Positions 15,627 to 22,616 of a stretch of DNA of 36,523 bases are shown piece by piece. The notes beneath the pieces are model-generated. The model searched no databases. It was not told the DNA's origin and saw nothing but the letters and a program-made list of their open reading frames with translations. Origin of the DNA: an uncultured Clostridia bacterium (GTDB lineage Bacteria; Bacillota; Clostridia; TANB77; CAG-508); NCBI GenBank assembly GCA_934155625.1, contig CAKPHD010000012.1:1-36523 (forward strand), written 5' to 3'. Made by a program: the position numbers and the translations under genes. How positions within the stretch are numbered: position 1 is the stretch's first letter; each line of letters opens with the position of its first letter.

Positions 15627-16613
15627 TTAATTTTCACTTTTTCTAGATCGATTCATTAACATATTTACAGCATCTTCTGGTTTCAATCCTTTATATAAGA
15701 TTCCATAAACAGCTTCAACTATTGGCATTTCTATATTATGCAATTTTCCAAGTTCATGTGCAACCTCGATGTTATCAATACTTTCGATAGTCATTCCAAC
15801 CTCTTTTTTAGTTTCATCCAAGCTCTTGCCTTGTCCAATCAATTTTCCGGCCTTTCTATTTCTGCTATGTTCACTTAGGCATGTAACAATTAAATCTCCG
15901 AGACCGCTTAATCCATATAATGTTTCTTTTTGACCACCAAGAGCCACTCCCAATCTTGAAAGTTCGGCCAAGCCCCTTGTTATTAGCGCTGCAAATGTAT
16001 TATCGCCTAAGCCAATTCCTGCAGCAACTCCAGCACAAAATGCAATTATATTTTTTAGTGCTCCTCCAAGCTCAACACCTTTTACATCTCTTGATGTGTA
16101 TATTCTCATCCTTTCAGACATAAATGTGTCTTGCACCATCTTTAATACTGCATCATATTCTGATGCAACAACCAATACTGTTGGCACTGAAATTGATACC
16201 TCTTCTGCATGACTAGGTCCTGATAAAACTGCAATTTTTGCATCTGGTATTTCTTCTTTTACAACTTCATCCAAAGTCATCATTGTATCTTTTTCAAATC
16301 CTTTTGAACAAATTACTATCGGCTGATTTGTTACAAACTTTTTGTACTGTTTTACTATATTTCTTGTGAATTTTGATGGTGTTACATGTATAATAAAGTC
16401 TGTTCCATCAATTGCGTCTTTAAATGATGTTGTACATTCTATTCCATCAGGAATTGTTACATTCGGCAAAAATTTGCATTTTTTTTCTTTGTTTATCAAG
16501 TCCATTTCCTCTTCAGAAAATGACCATAATTTTATATTATTTCCAAGCTTTGCTAAATGAATTGCAAGTGCAACTCCCCAACTTCCACTTCCTATTATCG
16601 CTATATTTTTCAT
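15627..16613 (-). CDS. gpsA: glycerol-3-phosphate dehydrogenase [NAD(P)+]
   Basis: 328 residues. It reduces dihydroxyacetone phosphate to sn-glycerol 3-phosphate for phospholipid synthesis. The nucleotide-binding IGSGSWGVALA is at 7-17, followed by LSGPSHAEEV, the catalytic-lysine region GVELGGALKNIIAFCAG and LSGLGDLIVTC. ATG 16613 follows GGAGG. It comes 50 bp after plsY, whose product uses its product, so the two form a functional pair in the der-plsY-gpsA run. Confidence 0.97.
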   Translation of the reverse strand: MKNIAIIGSGSWGVALAIHLAKLGNNIKLWSFSEEEMDLINKEKKCKFLPNVTIPDGIECTTSFKDAIDGTDFIIHVTPSKFTRNIVKQYKKFVTNQPIVICSKGFEKDTMMTLDEVVKEEIPDAKIAVLSGPSHAEEVSISVPTVLVVASEYDAVLKMVQDTFMSERMRIYTSRDVKGVELGGALKNIIAFCAGVAAGIGLGDNTFAALITRGLAELSRLGVALGGQKETLYGLSGLGDLIVTCLSEHSRNRKAGKLIGQGKSLDETKKEVGMTIESIDNIEVAHELGKLHNIEMPIVEAVYGILYKGLKPEDAVNMLMNRSRKSEN

Positions 16614-16662
16614 ACTTTTCCTCCGTATCTTTTTGTATTCACTCTGGCTAGATGGCCAATTT

Positions 16663-17292
16663 TTATTTTTTGAAACTTAATTTATTTTCAGTTCCGTTTA
16701 ATATTCTTTTAATGTTACTTCTGTGGTTGAATGCTACTATCAACGCCAAAATTATACTATAAACTAGATAACTACTTCCTTCAGAAATTGTATAATTTGT
16801 ATGAATAAATAGTACTAAAACTGGGAATAACACTGCAGCTCCAACAGACCCCATTGATACTATTCTTGTTAAAGCCATCAAAACTAATGCAAATACTAAA
16901 CAAATCAATCCAATCTTCCAATTAGTCATTAGTAAAACCCCTAAAGCTGTAGCAACTCCTTTTCCACCTTTAAATCCAAAAAACACTGGATATGTGTGTC
17001 CTACAACTACTAAAATTCCTGCAATTTGTACTAATAGAGCTTTGTCTGACTCTTTTGCAATTGCTCCAACTATAATTGCGAAAATAATTGCAACAACACC
17101 TTTTAATGCATCACATAAAAGAGTTAATGCTGCTGCCTTCTTTCCTACTGATCTTAACATGTTTGTTGCTCCTGCATTTCCGCTTCCTTTTTCTCTTACA
17201 TCAAATCCTGCCATTTTTTTACTAAAAATTACTGAAAAACTAATACTTCCTATTAAATAGGCTACTATTCCAACTATTATATATGCTGCCAT
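16663..17292 (-). CDS. plsY: glycerol-3-phosphate acyltransferase PlsY
   Basis: 209-residue integral membrane enzyme that transfers acyl from acyl-phosphate to glycerol 3-phosphate, the first step of phosphatidic acid synthesis. Conserved cytoplasmic motifs are SGNAGATNMLR (about 37-47) and GFKGGKGVATALG (about 104-116), among roughly five or six membrane segments. ATG 17292 follows AGAGGAGA. A four-unit repeat array fills the gap to der upstream. Confidence 0.96.
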   Translation of the reverse strand: MAAYIIVGIVAYLIGSISFSVIFSKKMAGFDVREKGSGNAGATNMLRSVGKKAAALTLLCDALKGVVAIIFAIIVGAIAKESDKALLVQIAGILVVVGHTYPVFFGFKGGKGVATALGVLLMTNWKIGLICLVFALVLMALTRIVSMGSVGAAVLFPVLVLFIHTNYTISEGSSYLVYSIILALIVAFNHRSNIKRILNGTENKLSFKK

Positions 17293-17314
17293 TTTTATCT
17301 TCTCCTCTCTTTTT

Positions 17315-17484
17315 TGGTACTTTTAGGACCGGTTCTTAAACGTACCACTTTTTGATACTTTTGGGACCGGTTCTCTGCGGTACCTTTTTTGTGACCGTTG
17401 GGACCGGTTCTTAAAAGTGCATTTTTAATGGTACCGTTGGGACCGGTTCTTCGCCGTACCAAAGAATGGTTCCCATCGGTTCCG
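17315..17484 (-). repeat. intergenic 37-39 bp repeat array, 4 units plus a remnant (der/plsY)
   Basis: Cores are at 17328, 17366, 17403 and 17442 (spacing 38, 37, 39), with a decayed fragment (CCCATCGGTTCC, 17472-17483) against the der stop. Read on minus, in gene sense. The part nearest plsY (17315-17405) is almost identical to the array between spoIVFA and spoIVFB, including the same order of variants. Confidence 0.9.
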
Positions 17485-18804
17485 TTATTCTGCTTTTTCC
17501 CTGCAAATCACCCTTATAGGTGTTCCTTCAAGTCCAAACTCTTTTCTAATTTGATTTACCAAATATCTTTCATATGAAAAATGGAATAAATCCTTACTAT
17601 TTACAAAAATCACAAATGTTGGTGGTTTTGTACTAACTTGAGTTCCATACAATATTTTCAAACGTCTTCCTTTATCTGATGGTGGTTGAACAATTGCTAT
17701 TGCCTCATTTATTACTTGATTCAATACTGATGTTGAAACTCTCATTGCATTTTGTTCTGCAACATTATTTATCATATTAAACAACTTGTCCACTCTTTGT
17801 CCTGTTTTAGCTGATATGAAAATTATTGGTGCATATGACAAATATGACAATTTATTGTAAATTTCCTTTTTGTATTTTTCTAAAGTTCCAGTTTCTTTTT
17901 CATACTCGTCCCACTTATTTACAACAATTATTATGCCTTTTCCAGCTTCGTGTGCCTCTCCTGCAATTTTTGCATCTTGATCAGTTACACCTTCGTTTGC
18001 GTCAATCATCATCAAACACACATCAGCTCTTTCTATTGCTAATAAAGTTCTCATAATGCTAAATTTTTCTATTGACTCTTTGATTTTGCTTTTTCTTCTT
18101 ATTCCTGCTGTATCTATCAATACATATTTTCCATATTGATTTTCGTACTCCGTATCTATTGCATCTCTTGTAGTTCCTGCAATTGAGCTTACTATTGTAC
18201 GATTTTGTCCCAGTATCTTATTGATTAATGAAGACTTTCCTACATTTGGCTTGCCTATAACAGCAACTTTTATTCTATCGTCCTCATCCTCTCCTGCCTT
18301 TTTCTCTGGTAAACTTTCAAATATTGCATCCAAAACATCACCAATTCCTAAAGCATTCGCTGCCGAGATTGGATAAGGTTCTCCAATCCCCAAATTATAA
18401 AATTCATAAATTTCATTTCTATCTCTGCTCATATTATCAGCTTTGTTACATACTAATACAACTGGCTTTTTTGATTTTTTAATCATTAATGCAATTTCCT
18501 GGTCAGCAGCAGTAACACCTTGTTTTACATCTGTCAAAAAGATTATTACATCAGCTATTTCTATTGCCATTTGTGCTTGTTCCCTCATTTGTGATATTAT
18601 GATATCCTCTGACTCTGGCTCAATTCCCGCAGTATCTACTACTGTGAAATTTCTTCCTCTCCAATTTGTTTCTGCATACACTCTATCTCTTGTTACTCCT
18701 GGAGTATCTTCTACTATTGAAATTCTACTCCCGACTATGTAATTAAAAAATGTAGACTTTCCTACATTTGGCTTTCCTATAATTGCAACTGTTGGTTTTC
18801 CCAT
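17485..18804 (-). CDS. der: ribosome biogenesis GTPase Der (EngA)
   Basis: 439 residues with two tandem GTPase domains and a KH-like C-terminus, acting in 50S subunit maturation. The first G domain has GKPNVGKST (10-18), DTAG and NKAD; the second repeats GKPNVGKSS, DTAGIRRKSK and NKWDEYEKE. The C-terminal region has LKILYGTQVSTKPPTFVIFV. ATG 18804 opens MGKPTVAIIGKPNVGKS. It has its own promoter upstream and heads der-plsY-gpsA. Confidence 0.97.
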   Translation of the reverse strand: MGKPTVAIIGKPNVGKSTFFNYIVGSRISIVEDTPGVTRDRVYAETNWRGRNFTVVDTAGIEPESEDIIISQMREQAQMAIEIADVIIFLTDVKQGVTAADQEIALMIKKSKKPVVLVCNKADNMSRDRNEIYEFYNLGIGEPYPISAANALGIGDVLDAIFESLPEKKAGEDEDDRIKVAVIGKPNVGKSSLINKILGQNRTIVSSIAGTTRDAIDTEYENQYGKYVLIDTAGIRRKSKIKESIEKFSIMRTLLAIERADVCLMMIDANEGVTDQDAKIAGEAHEAGKGIIIVVNKWDEYEKETGTLEKYKKEIYNKLSYLSYAPIIFISAKTGQRVDKLFNMINNVAEQNAMRVSTSVLNQVINEAIAIVQPPSDKGRRLKILYGTQVSTKPPTFVIFVNSKDLFHFSYERYLVNQIRKEFGLEGTPIRVICREKAE

Positions 18805-18849
18805 TTTTGCCCCTGCCTTTCTATATTTATGTAGATTTTTTTCACTTAT

Positions 18850-18878
18850 ATTTTACTATTTTCCCCATAAAATATCAA
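18850..18878 (-). promoter_or_regulatory. sigma-A-like promoter of der
   Basis: On minus, TTGATA (18878-18873) and TAAAAT (18855-18850) are 17 bp apart, in the 95-bp gap between spoIVFB and der. Confidence 0.6.
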
Positions 18879-18899
18879 GGCTTTTCATTCTTTTTTATT

Positions 18900-19535
18900 T
18901 TAAATTGAATTCAATTTGACATTTTGTTTTAATTTATCACCCAAAATAATAGTCCATAAAAATACGCATGCTAAAAATATTGCAATATTTTTAAAATAAT
19001 ATACAGCAATGCTACTTATAATTGTTAAAATAATTATTGTAATATATGAAATTTTATTTATTGCTTTTTCTGATTTTTCATAGCCGCATTTCATATTCAA
19101 TATGTTTTTTAATATTCTTCCACCATCTAAAGGATACAGAGGCAATAAATTAAAAAATAATATAAGTATGTTTGAATATACAATTTCTTGTCTTAATATA
19201 TCTGATATTTTTATAACATTCATATATTGAAATGCTATGGCTAATATTAGACTTGTAAGAGGTCCTGCTATTTCCACTATAACTTCTGCTCCTTGTCTTA
19301 ACTTATCTTGCGACATATTTTCAATATCTACTTCTTTATAATAAAATGATGATGAAAATCCACATGGCAAAATTTCTAACTTGTCTAGTTTCATTTTTAA
19401 AACCTTTGCCGCACAAATATGTCCTAATTCATGTAAAAAACAAAAAGACATAATTATCATATATATTTGAAGTTGTCTTGTAAACAAAAATATAACTAAA
19501 ACAGCTATAATTTTTAAATCTATTCTTAATCTCAA
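18900..19535 (-). CDS. spoIVFB: SpoIVFB-like site-2 protease (M50), without CBS domain
   Basis: 211-residue polytopic membrane zinc protease. The metal site HELGH is at about 35-39, and the second ligand is in LPLYPLDGGRIL (about 131-142). In B. subtilis SpoIVFB cleaves pro-sigma-K in the mother cell under SpoIVFA control. Upstream spoIVFA supports the same role here. The protein ends soon after the last membrane segments (ILGDKLKQNVKL) and lacks the cytoplasmic CBS domain of B. subtilis SpoIVFB, so ATP-responsive control would differ. The start is TTG 19535 with AGGAG 8 nt upstream; the nearby ATG is followed by an immediate stop. Confidence 0.85.
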   Translation of the reverse strand: MRLRIDLKIIAVLVIFLFTRQLQIYMIIMSFCFLHELGHICAAKVLKMKLDKLEILPCGFSSSFYYKEVDIENMSQDKLRQGAEVIVEIAGPLTSLILAIAFQYMNVIKISDILRQEIVYSNILILFFNLLPLYPLDGGRILKNILNMKCGYEKSEKAINKISYITIIILTIISSIAVYYFKNIAIFLACVFLWTIILGDKLKQNVKLNSI

Positions 19536-19554
19536 ATTTTCATCTCCTACATTT

Positions 19555-19661
19555 TGGTACTTTTGGGACCGGTTCTTAAACGTACCACTTTTTGATACTT
19601 TTGGGACCGGTTCTCTGCGGTACCATTTTTGTGACCGTTGGGACCGGTTCTTAAACGTACC
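19555..19661 (-). repeat. intergenic 37-38 bp repeat array, 3 units (spoIVFA/spoIVFB)
   Basis: Cores are at 19568, 19606 and 19643 (38 and 37 bp apart), read on minus in gene sense. The array runs from 3 bp after the spoIVFA stop to close to the spoIVFB ribosome site, filling nearly the whole gap between two cotranscribed genes. Confidence 0.9.
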
Positions 19662-19663
19662 AT

Positions 19664-20701
19664 TTATAATTCTAAAATTAATTGAGGATCTACATATCTA
19701 TTTTGATATCGTACCTCAAAGTGCAAATGTGGACCTGTGGCATTTCCGGTTGACCCTACTTCGGCTATTTCTTGTCCTTGTTTTATTGAGTCTCCCTCAT
19801 TGACATATAGATTATTGCAATGAGCATATACAATCACTACATCATTTTCATTAGTTTGAATTTGTAGATGTTTGCCGTAGTCACCTGCTGATGATGCTAA
19901 TGTTACTTTTCCTTCTGTTGCTGATAATATTTTTGTTCCTGTTTCTGCTGCTATATCTGTTCCTGTATGATTTTTCGGAACTGATGCTGTTGTGGGATTT
20001 CTTATTCCAAATCCTGATGTTATTTTTCCATTAATTGGTTTTATAAATTTTATATTTGTTTTTATATAATTGGCATCCTGTTCCATTTGTGACATTTGCG
20101 ATATTTGTGATATTTCGTTTGTACTGCCTGTTGATTCTCCCATTGTTTCTTCTGTCGCTCCTCCTATTGCCTCTCCATTTTCTCCATCAGTTCCTGTTTC
20201 ACTTTTCCCACTATTACTTTTCTCATTGTTATTTTCTATACTCTTATCCTCTACACTGTTATCTTCGCCGTTGTTCTTTTGCTGTTCTGTTTCTTTATTA
20301 AGTTTTTGACTCCACTCATTTACTTTTAACATTATATTAGAATACATTGACTTAAAATCAACGTCTTGATTTAATATATCTCTCGCCTTATTTGTAAAAT
20401 CCTCAGAAAATACATAATTATTATTTACTGTTACATAAAAAATCCCATAAATTATAACACATACTATAATTTGTTTTATTGCTCTTTTAAAAAGCTTTAT
20501 ATTTCTTTCTTTTCTATCTGCCTTGCCTATTATTTTTCCAGCTCCAACTCCAGATCCAACTCCAGCCCCTGCTCCTACTCTTCCCCCAATTCCTACAACT
20601 CCTAAAACTCCACCGTTTTCTCCAATTTCGCCCATTCTTCTTTTATAGTATATTTCTTCAGCTCTTCTTATTTTATCCTCAACTGACATTGCTCTTTCCA
20701 T
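19664..20701 (-). CDS. spoIVFA: SpoIVFA-like membrane protein with M23 domain
   Basis: 345 residues. The N-terminal cytoplasmic part includes a Gly/Val low-complexity stretch (about 27-56), one membrane segment (about 74-92), an acidic Glu/Ser/Asn-rich linker, and a C-terminal M23 domain with HTGTD (His245, Asp249), YAH (His294) and HLHFEV (His325, His327). Position directly before the SpoIVFB homologue suggests SpoIVFA, which anchors and inhibits SpoIVFB. Here all zinc ligands are kept, so real peptidase activity is possible. The alternative is a generic M23 envelope endopeptidase. ATG 20701 is used, with AAGAAGGG 11 nt upstream; M5 is an alternative. Confidence 0.78.
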   Translation of the reverse strand: MERAMSVEDKIRRAEEIYYKRRMGEIGENGGVLGVVGIGGRVGAGAGVGSGVGAGKIIGKADRKERNIKLFKRAIKQIIVCVIIYGIFYVTVNNNYVFSEDFTNKARDILNQDVDFKSMYSNIMLKVNEWSQKLNKETEQQKNNGEDNSVEDKSIENNNEKSNSGKSETGTDGENGEAIGGATEETMGESTGSTNEISQISQMSQMEQDANYIKTNIKFIKPINGKITSGFGIRNPTTASVPKNHTGTDIAAETGTKILSATEGKVTLASSAGDYGKHLQIQTNENDVVIVYAHCNNLYVNEGDSIKQGQEIAEVGSTGNATGPHLHFEVRYQNRYVDPQLILEL

Positions 20702-20728
20702 ATCACTCGTATCCCTTCTTTATATCTT

Positions 20729-20757
20729 TGTATAATAAAATTTCCGCTTATGTTCAA
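20729..20757 (-). promoter_or_regulatory. promoter of spoIVFA
   Basis: On minus, TTGAAC (20757-20752), a 17-bp spacer and TATACA (20734-20729), about 28 bp before the start codon. TATACA also partly resembles the sigma-E -10 (CATACA), which would fit a mother-cell gene, but no good sigma-E -35 is visible. Confidence 0.5.
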
Positions 20758-20798
20758 AAATAGCCCAAACCTCTCCTCATGACATAATGACATAATAA

Positions 20799-20851
20799 AA
20801 AACACTTTATCTAATGCATTTACTAATGTTTATGCATTCATAAAGTGTTTT
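20799..20851 (-). terminator. terminator of the surface operon or the small protein gene
   Basis: Perfect 12-bp arms AAAACACTTTAT (20799-20810) and ATAAAGTGTTTT (20840-20851) have a second inner stem AATGCAT/ATGCATT. On minus it is followed by T-rich sequence, right after the stop of the 115-residue protein gene. Confidence 0.8.
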
Positions 20852-20856
20852 ATTCA

Positions 20857-21204
20857 TTATATGAAATTTATTATTAGACTGATAATAAGAAGCACTGTTG
20901 AAGTTATACTATATAATTTTAATATTTTATATTTTGTCATTATGTTATTATTAGAATTTTTTCTGGTCAAGTTATTCTTTTGTTCAATTCTATTGATGTA
21001 ATCTGTAACAAGCATTTCCGCTTCTTTTAATACAAGCTCTTTGTCTTTATGTTCAATGCTTGAAAAATCGCCTTTACTGCCTTTATCCACAAGTTCTCTT
21101 TCTCTAACTTTTTGATTTTCTTTAAAAATTACTATAGCCTCTTCAACTATATTTGACGGAAGATTTTTTAGAACCACCATGTTTTTCATATCACTTGACT
21201 CCAT
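20857..21204 (-). CDS. small protein with C-terminal membrane anchor, unknown function
   Basis: 115 residues: a charged helical cytoplasmic part (SNIVEEAIVIFKENQKVRER, later LVLKEAEMLVTDYINRIEQK) and one C-terminal hydrophobic segment (ITSTVLLIISLIINFI). The layout is that of a tail-anchored protein. I do not recognise the family. ATG 21204 follows AAAGGAG. It lies 63 bp after the 46-residue peptide gene in the same direction and just before a strong terminator, so it may be the last gene of the sortase operon. Confidence 0.65.
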   Translation of the reverse strand: MESSDMKNMVVLKNLPSNIVEEAIVIFKENQKVRERELVDKGSKGDFSSIEHKDKELVLKEAEMLVTDYINRIEQKNNLTRKNSNNNIMTKYKILKLYSITSTVLLIISLIINFI

Positions 21205-21267
21205 TCTACCACTCCTTTAGGAAAGTTTTATATTTTAATATTATAATTTTTTCCATTTTATCAAACT

Positions 21268-21408
21268 TTATACAATAATTTCTATCTCGCCTACTTTTAC
21301 AGTATAATTAAATGTATATTTTGCATAAGTGGTTGAATGCAAATTAAGAATTGTTGTGAAAGAAAATATTACAATTAAGATAATTAAATTTATAATATGA
21401 TTTTTCAA
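21268..21408 (-). CDS. 46-residue exported peptide with SipW-type signal
   Basis: TTG 21408, two nt after the stop of the preceding gene, with CAGGAG about 11 nt upstream; stop TAA 21270-21268. A basic start (KNH) is followed by a strongly hydrophobic core (IINLIILIVIFSFTTIL) and the cleavage-like STTYAKYT, leaving a mature piece of about 17 residues (KYTFNYTVKVGEIEIIV). The A-[RK]-Y-T junction is shared with the two upstream products (LARYT, YARYT). Mature sequence looks like a single beta strand, similar to the start of TasA/camelysin-type subunits. Too short for ordinary gene calling. Function unknown; a capping or donor-strand role is speculation. Confidence 0.6.
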   Translation of the reverse strand: MKNHIINLIILIVIFSFTTILNLHSTTYAKYTFNYTVKVGEIEIIV

Positions 21409-21410
21409 TA

Positions 21411-21938
21411 CTATATATTCTCCTGTTCTGCATTAATTTTGATATGTATATCACTTAAAATTTCCTCAATTATTTTATCAAGCTCAATATCTTCTTTATC
21501 GTCTACCTCGCTTTCATTATAATTGATATTTAATCTATATTTTTGTTCAATCTTTTTATTTCCATTTATCAATATAGGTTCTGTCTTTAAATTTGTTAAT
21601 TCAATTTCTTGCTCTTCGTTATATAATTTAAAATTCAAATTAGATTCAAAAGATTCTAAATCAACATCTAAGGCGATTTCTATTGTGTACCAAAAACCTG
21701 TATCACTTACTTTGTTTTCTTTAAAATTTTCGATAGAAAATTCATAATTTCCTGTTTTATTTTCTGTATTTATTTTAATAGGTATCCCTTCTTTCAAATT
21801 AAAAATTGGTTGTGCTACTGGCTGTCTGCCTTTTAAGCAATCTGATTGTGTATATCTTGCATATGAAACTTGTCCAAAAAATATTAATATAATTGTTATT
21901 ATTACAATTTTAAAAATTATTTTTCTATTCCTTTTCAT
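21411..21938 (-). CDS. exported protein with SipW-type signal peptide
   Basis: 175 residues. The signal peptide (1-27) ends GQVSYA-RYT, followed by PVAQPIFNLKEG and a beta-rich body (GNYEFSIENF, FWYTIEIALDVDL, FKLYNEEQEIEL) with an acidic C-terminus (DDKEDIELDKIIEEIL). There is no membrane anchor or LPxTG. It resembles, in signal junction and size, the TasA-like gene just upstream, but the body is different. The start ATG 21938 is preceded by an AAGGA-type site. It is probably a minor subunit or accessory protein of the same surface structure, by context only. Confidence 0.7.
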   Translation of the reverse strand: MKRNRKIIFKIVIITIILIFFGQVSYARYTQSDCLKGRQPVAQPIFNLKEGIPIKINTENKTGNYEFSIENFKENKVSDTGFWYTIEIALDVDLESFESNLNFKLYNEEQEIELTNLKTEPILINGNKKIEQKYRLNINYNESEVDDKEDIELDKIIEEILSDIHIKINAEQENI

Positions 21939-21981
21939 ATTTCCTTGTATGATCCTTTCTCCACTATTTTACTCAAATTTT

Positions 21982-22581
21982 CTAAACTTTACTTTGAGTT
22001 CCTATAGCAAGAATTTCAAATGTATAGTCTAATGGTGATATTCCAGTTTGTGTATCTATTGCATCATTTTTATCTTTTTCATCTTGTGTTGATCCTGTTT
22101 GATATGGCCAAGACCAAGTTATATTCATTGTCACTTGTTTTTTACCATCTTTTGCAATAGTTCCTGTAATGTCTCCAATTTCTCCTAAAGATTTTCCCTT
22201 TCTATCATTATAACTAAATACAAGATTTGCAGGTTTATTTTCTTCATTTATAAATGCTAATAAATAATCTACTCCCATTTCTGAACCACTTGCATCTAGA
22301 GTTATAGAAAAACTTCCTGATGTTCCTGGCGCGATTTTTCCATTTACTAGAGTATCTTTATCTACTGTACTTGCTAAGTCTACAACTTTGGTCTCAGCTC
22401 CATTTTTTGCTATTTGAAATGACCAACTTGCAAATTTTGCCCTTCCTACTCCTTTTTCTTGTGTTGTATATCTTGCTAAAGTGTATCCTCCAGCACCTGT
22501 TAATACTAATGTTAATAATAACATACTTACTAATGCTAATATTCCTTTATTTCTTTTACTTGCTTTGGTTTCGTTTGTCAA
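21982..22581 (-). CDS. TasA/camelysin-like protein with SipW-type signal
   Basis: 199 residues. A lysine-rich start (TNETKASKRNKG) is followed by a hydrophobic core and the SipW-class junction GGYTLA-RYT at 36/37. The mature part opens GRAKFASWSFQI, has KIAPGTSGSFSITLDASGSE and ends LDYTFEILAIGTQ, the pattern of TasA/CalY-type fibre subunits and their clostridial relatives (exported proteins processed by SipW-like peptidases). No such peptidase gene is in the window, so it would be supplied from elsewhere. It lies downstream of sortase and adhesin genes in the same operon. Confidence 0.78.
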   Translation of the reverse strand: MTNETKASKRNKGILALVSMLLLTLVLTGAGGYTLARYTTQEKGVGRAKFASWSFQIAKNGAETKVVDLASTVDKDTLVNGKIAPGTSGSFSITLDASGSEMGVDYLLAFINEENKPANLVFSYNDRKGKSLGEIGDITGTIAKDGKKQVTMNITWSWPYQTGSTQDEKDKNDAIDTQTGISPLDYTFEILAIGTQSKV

Positions 22582-22616
22582 ATTTTATTCCTCCATTTCT
22601 ATAAATAATTTTAAAA

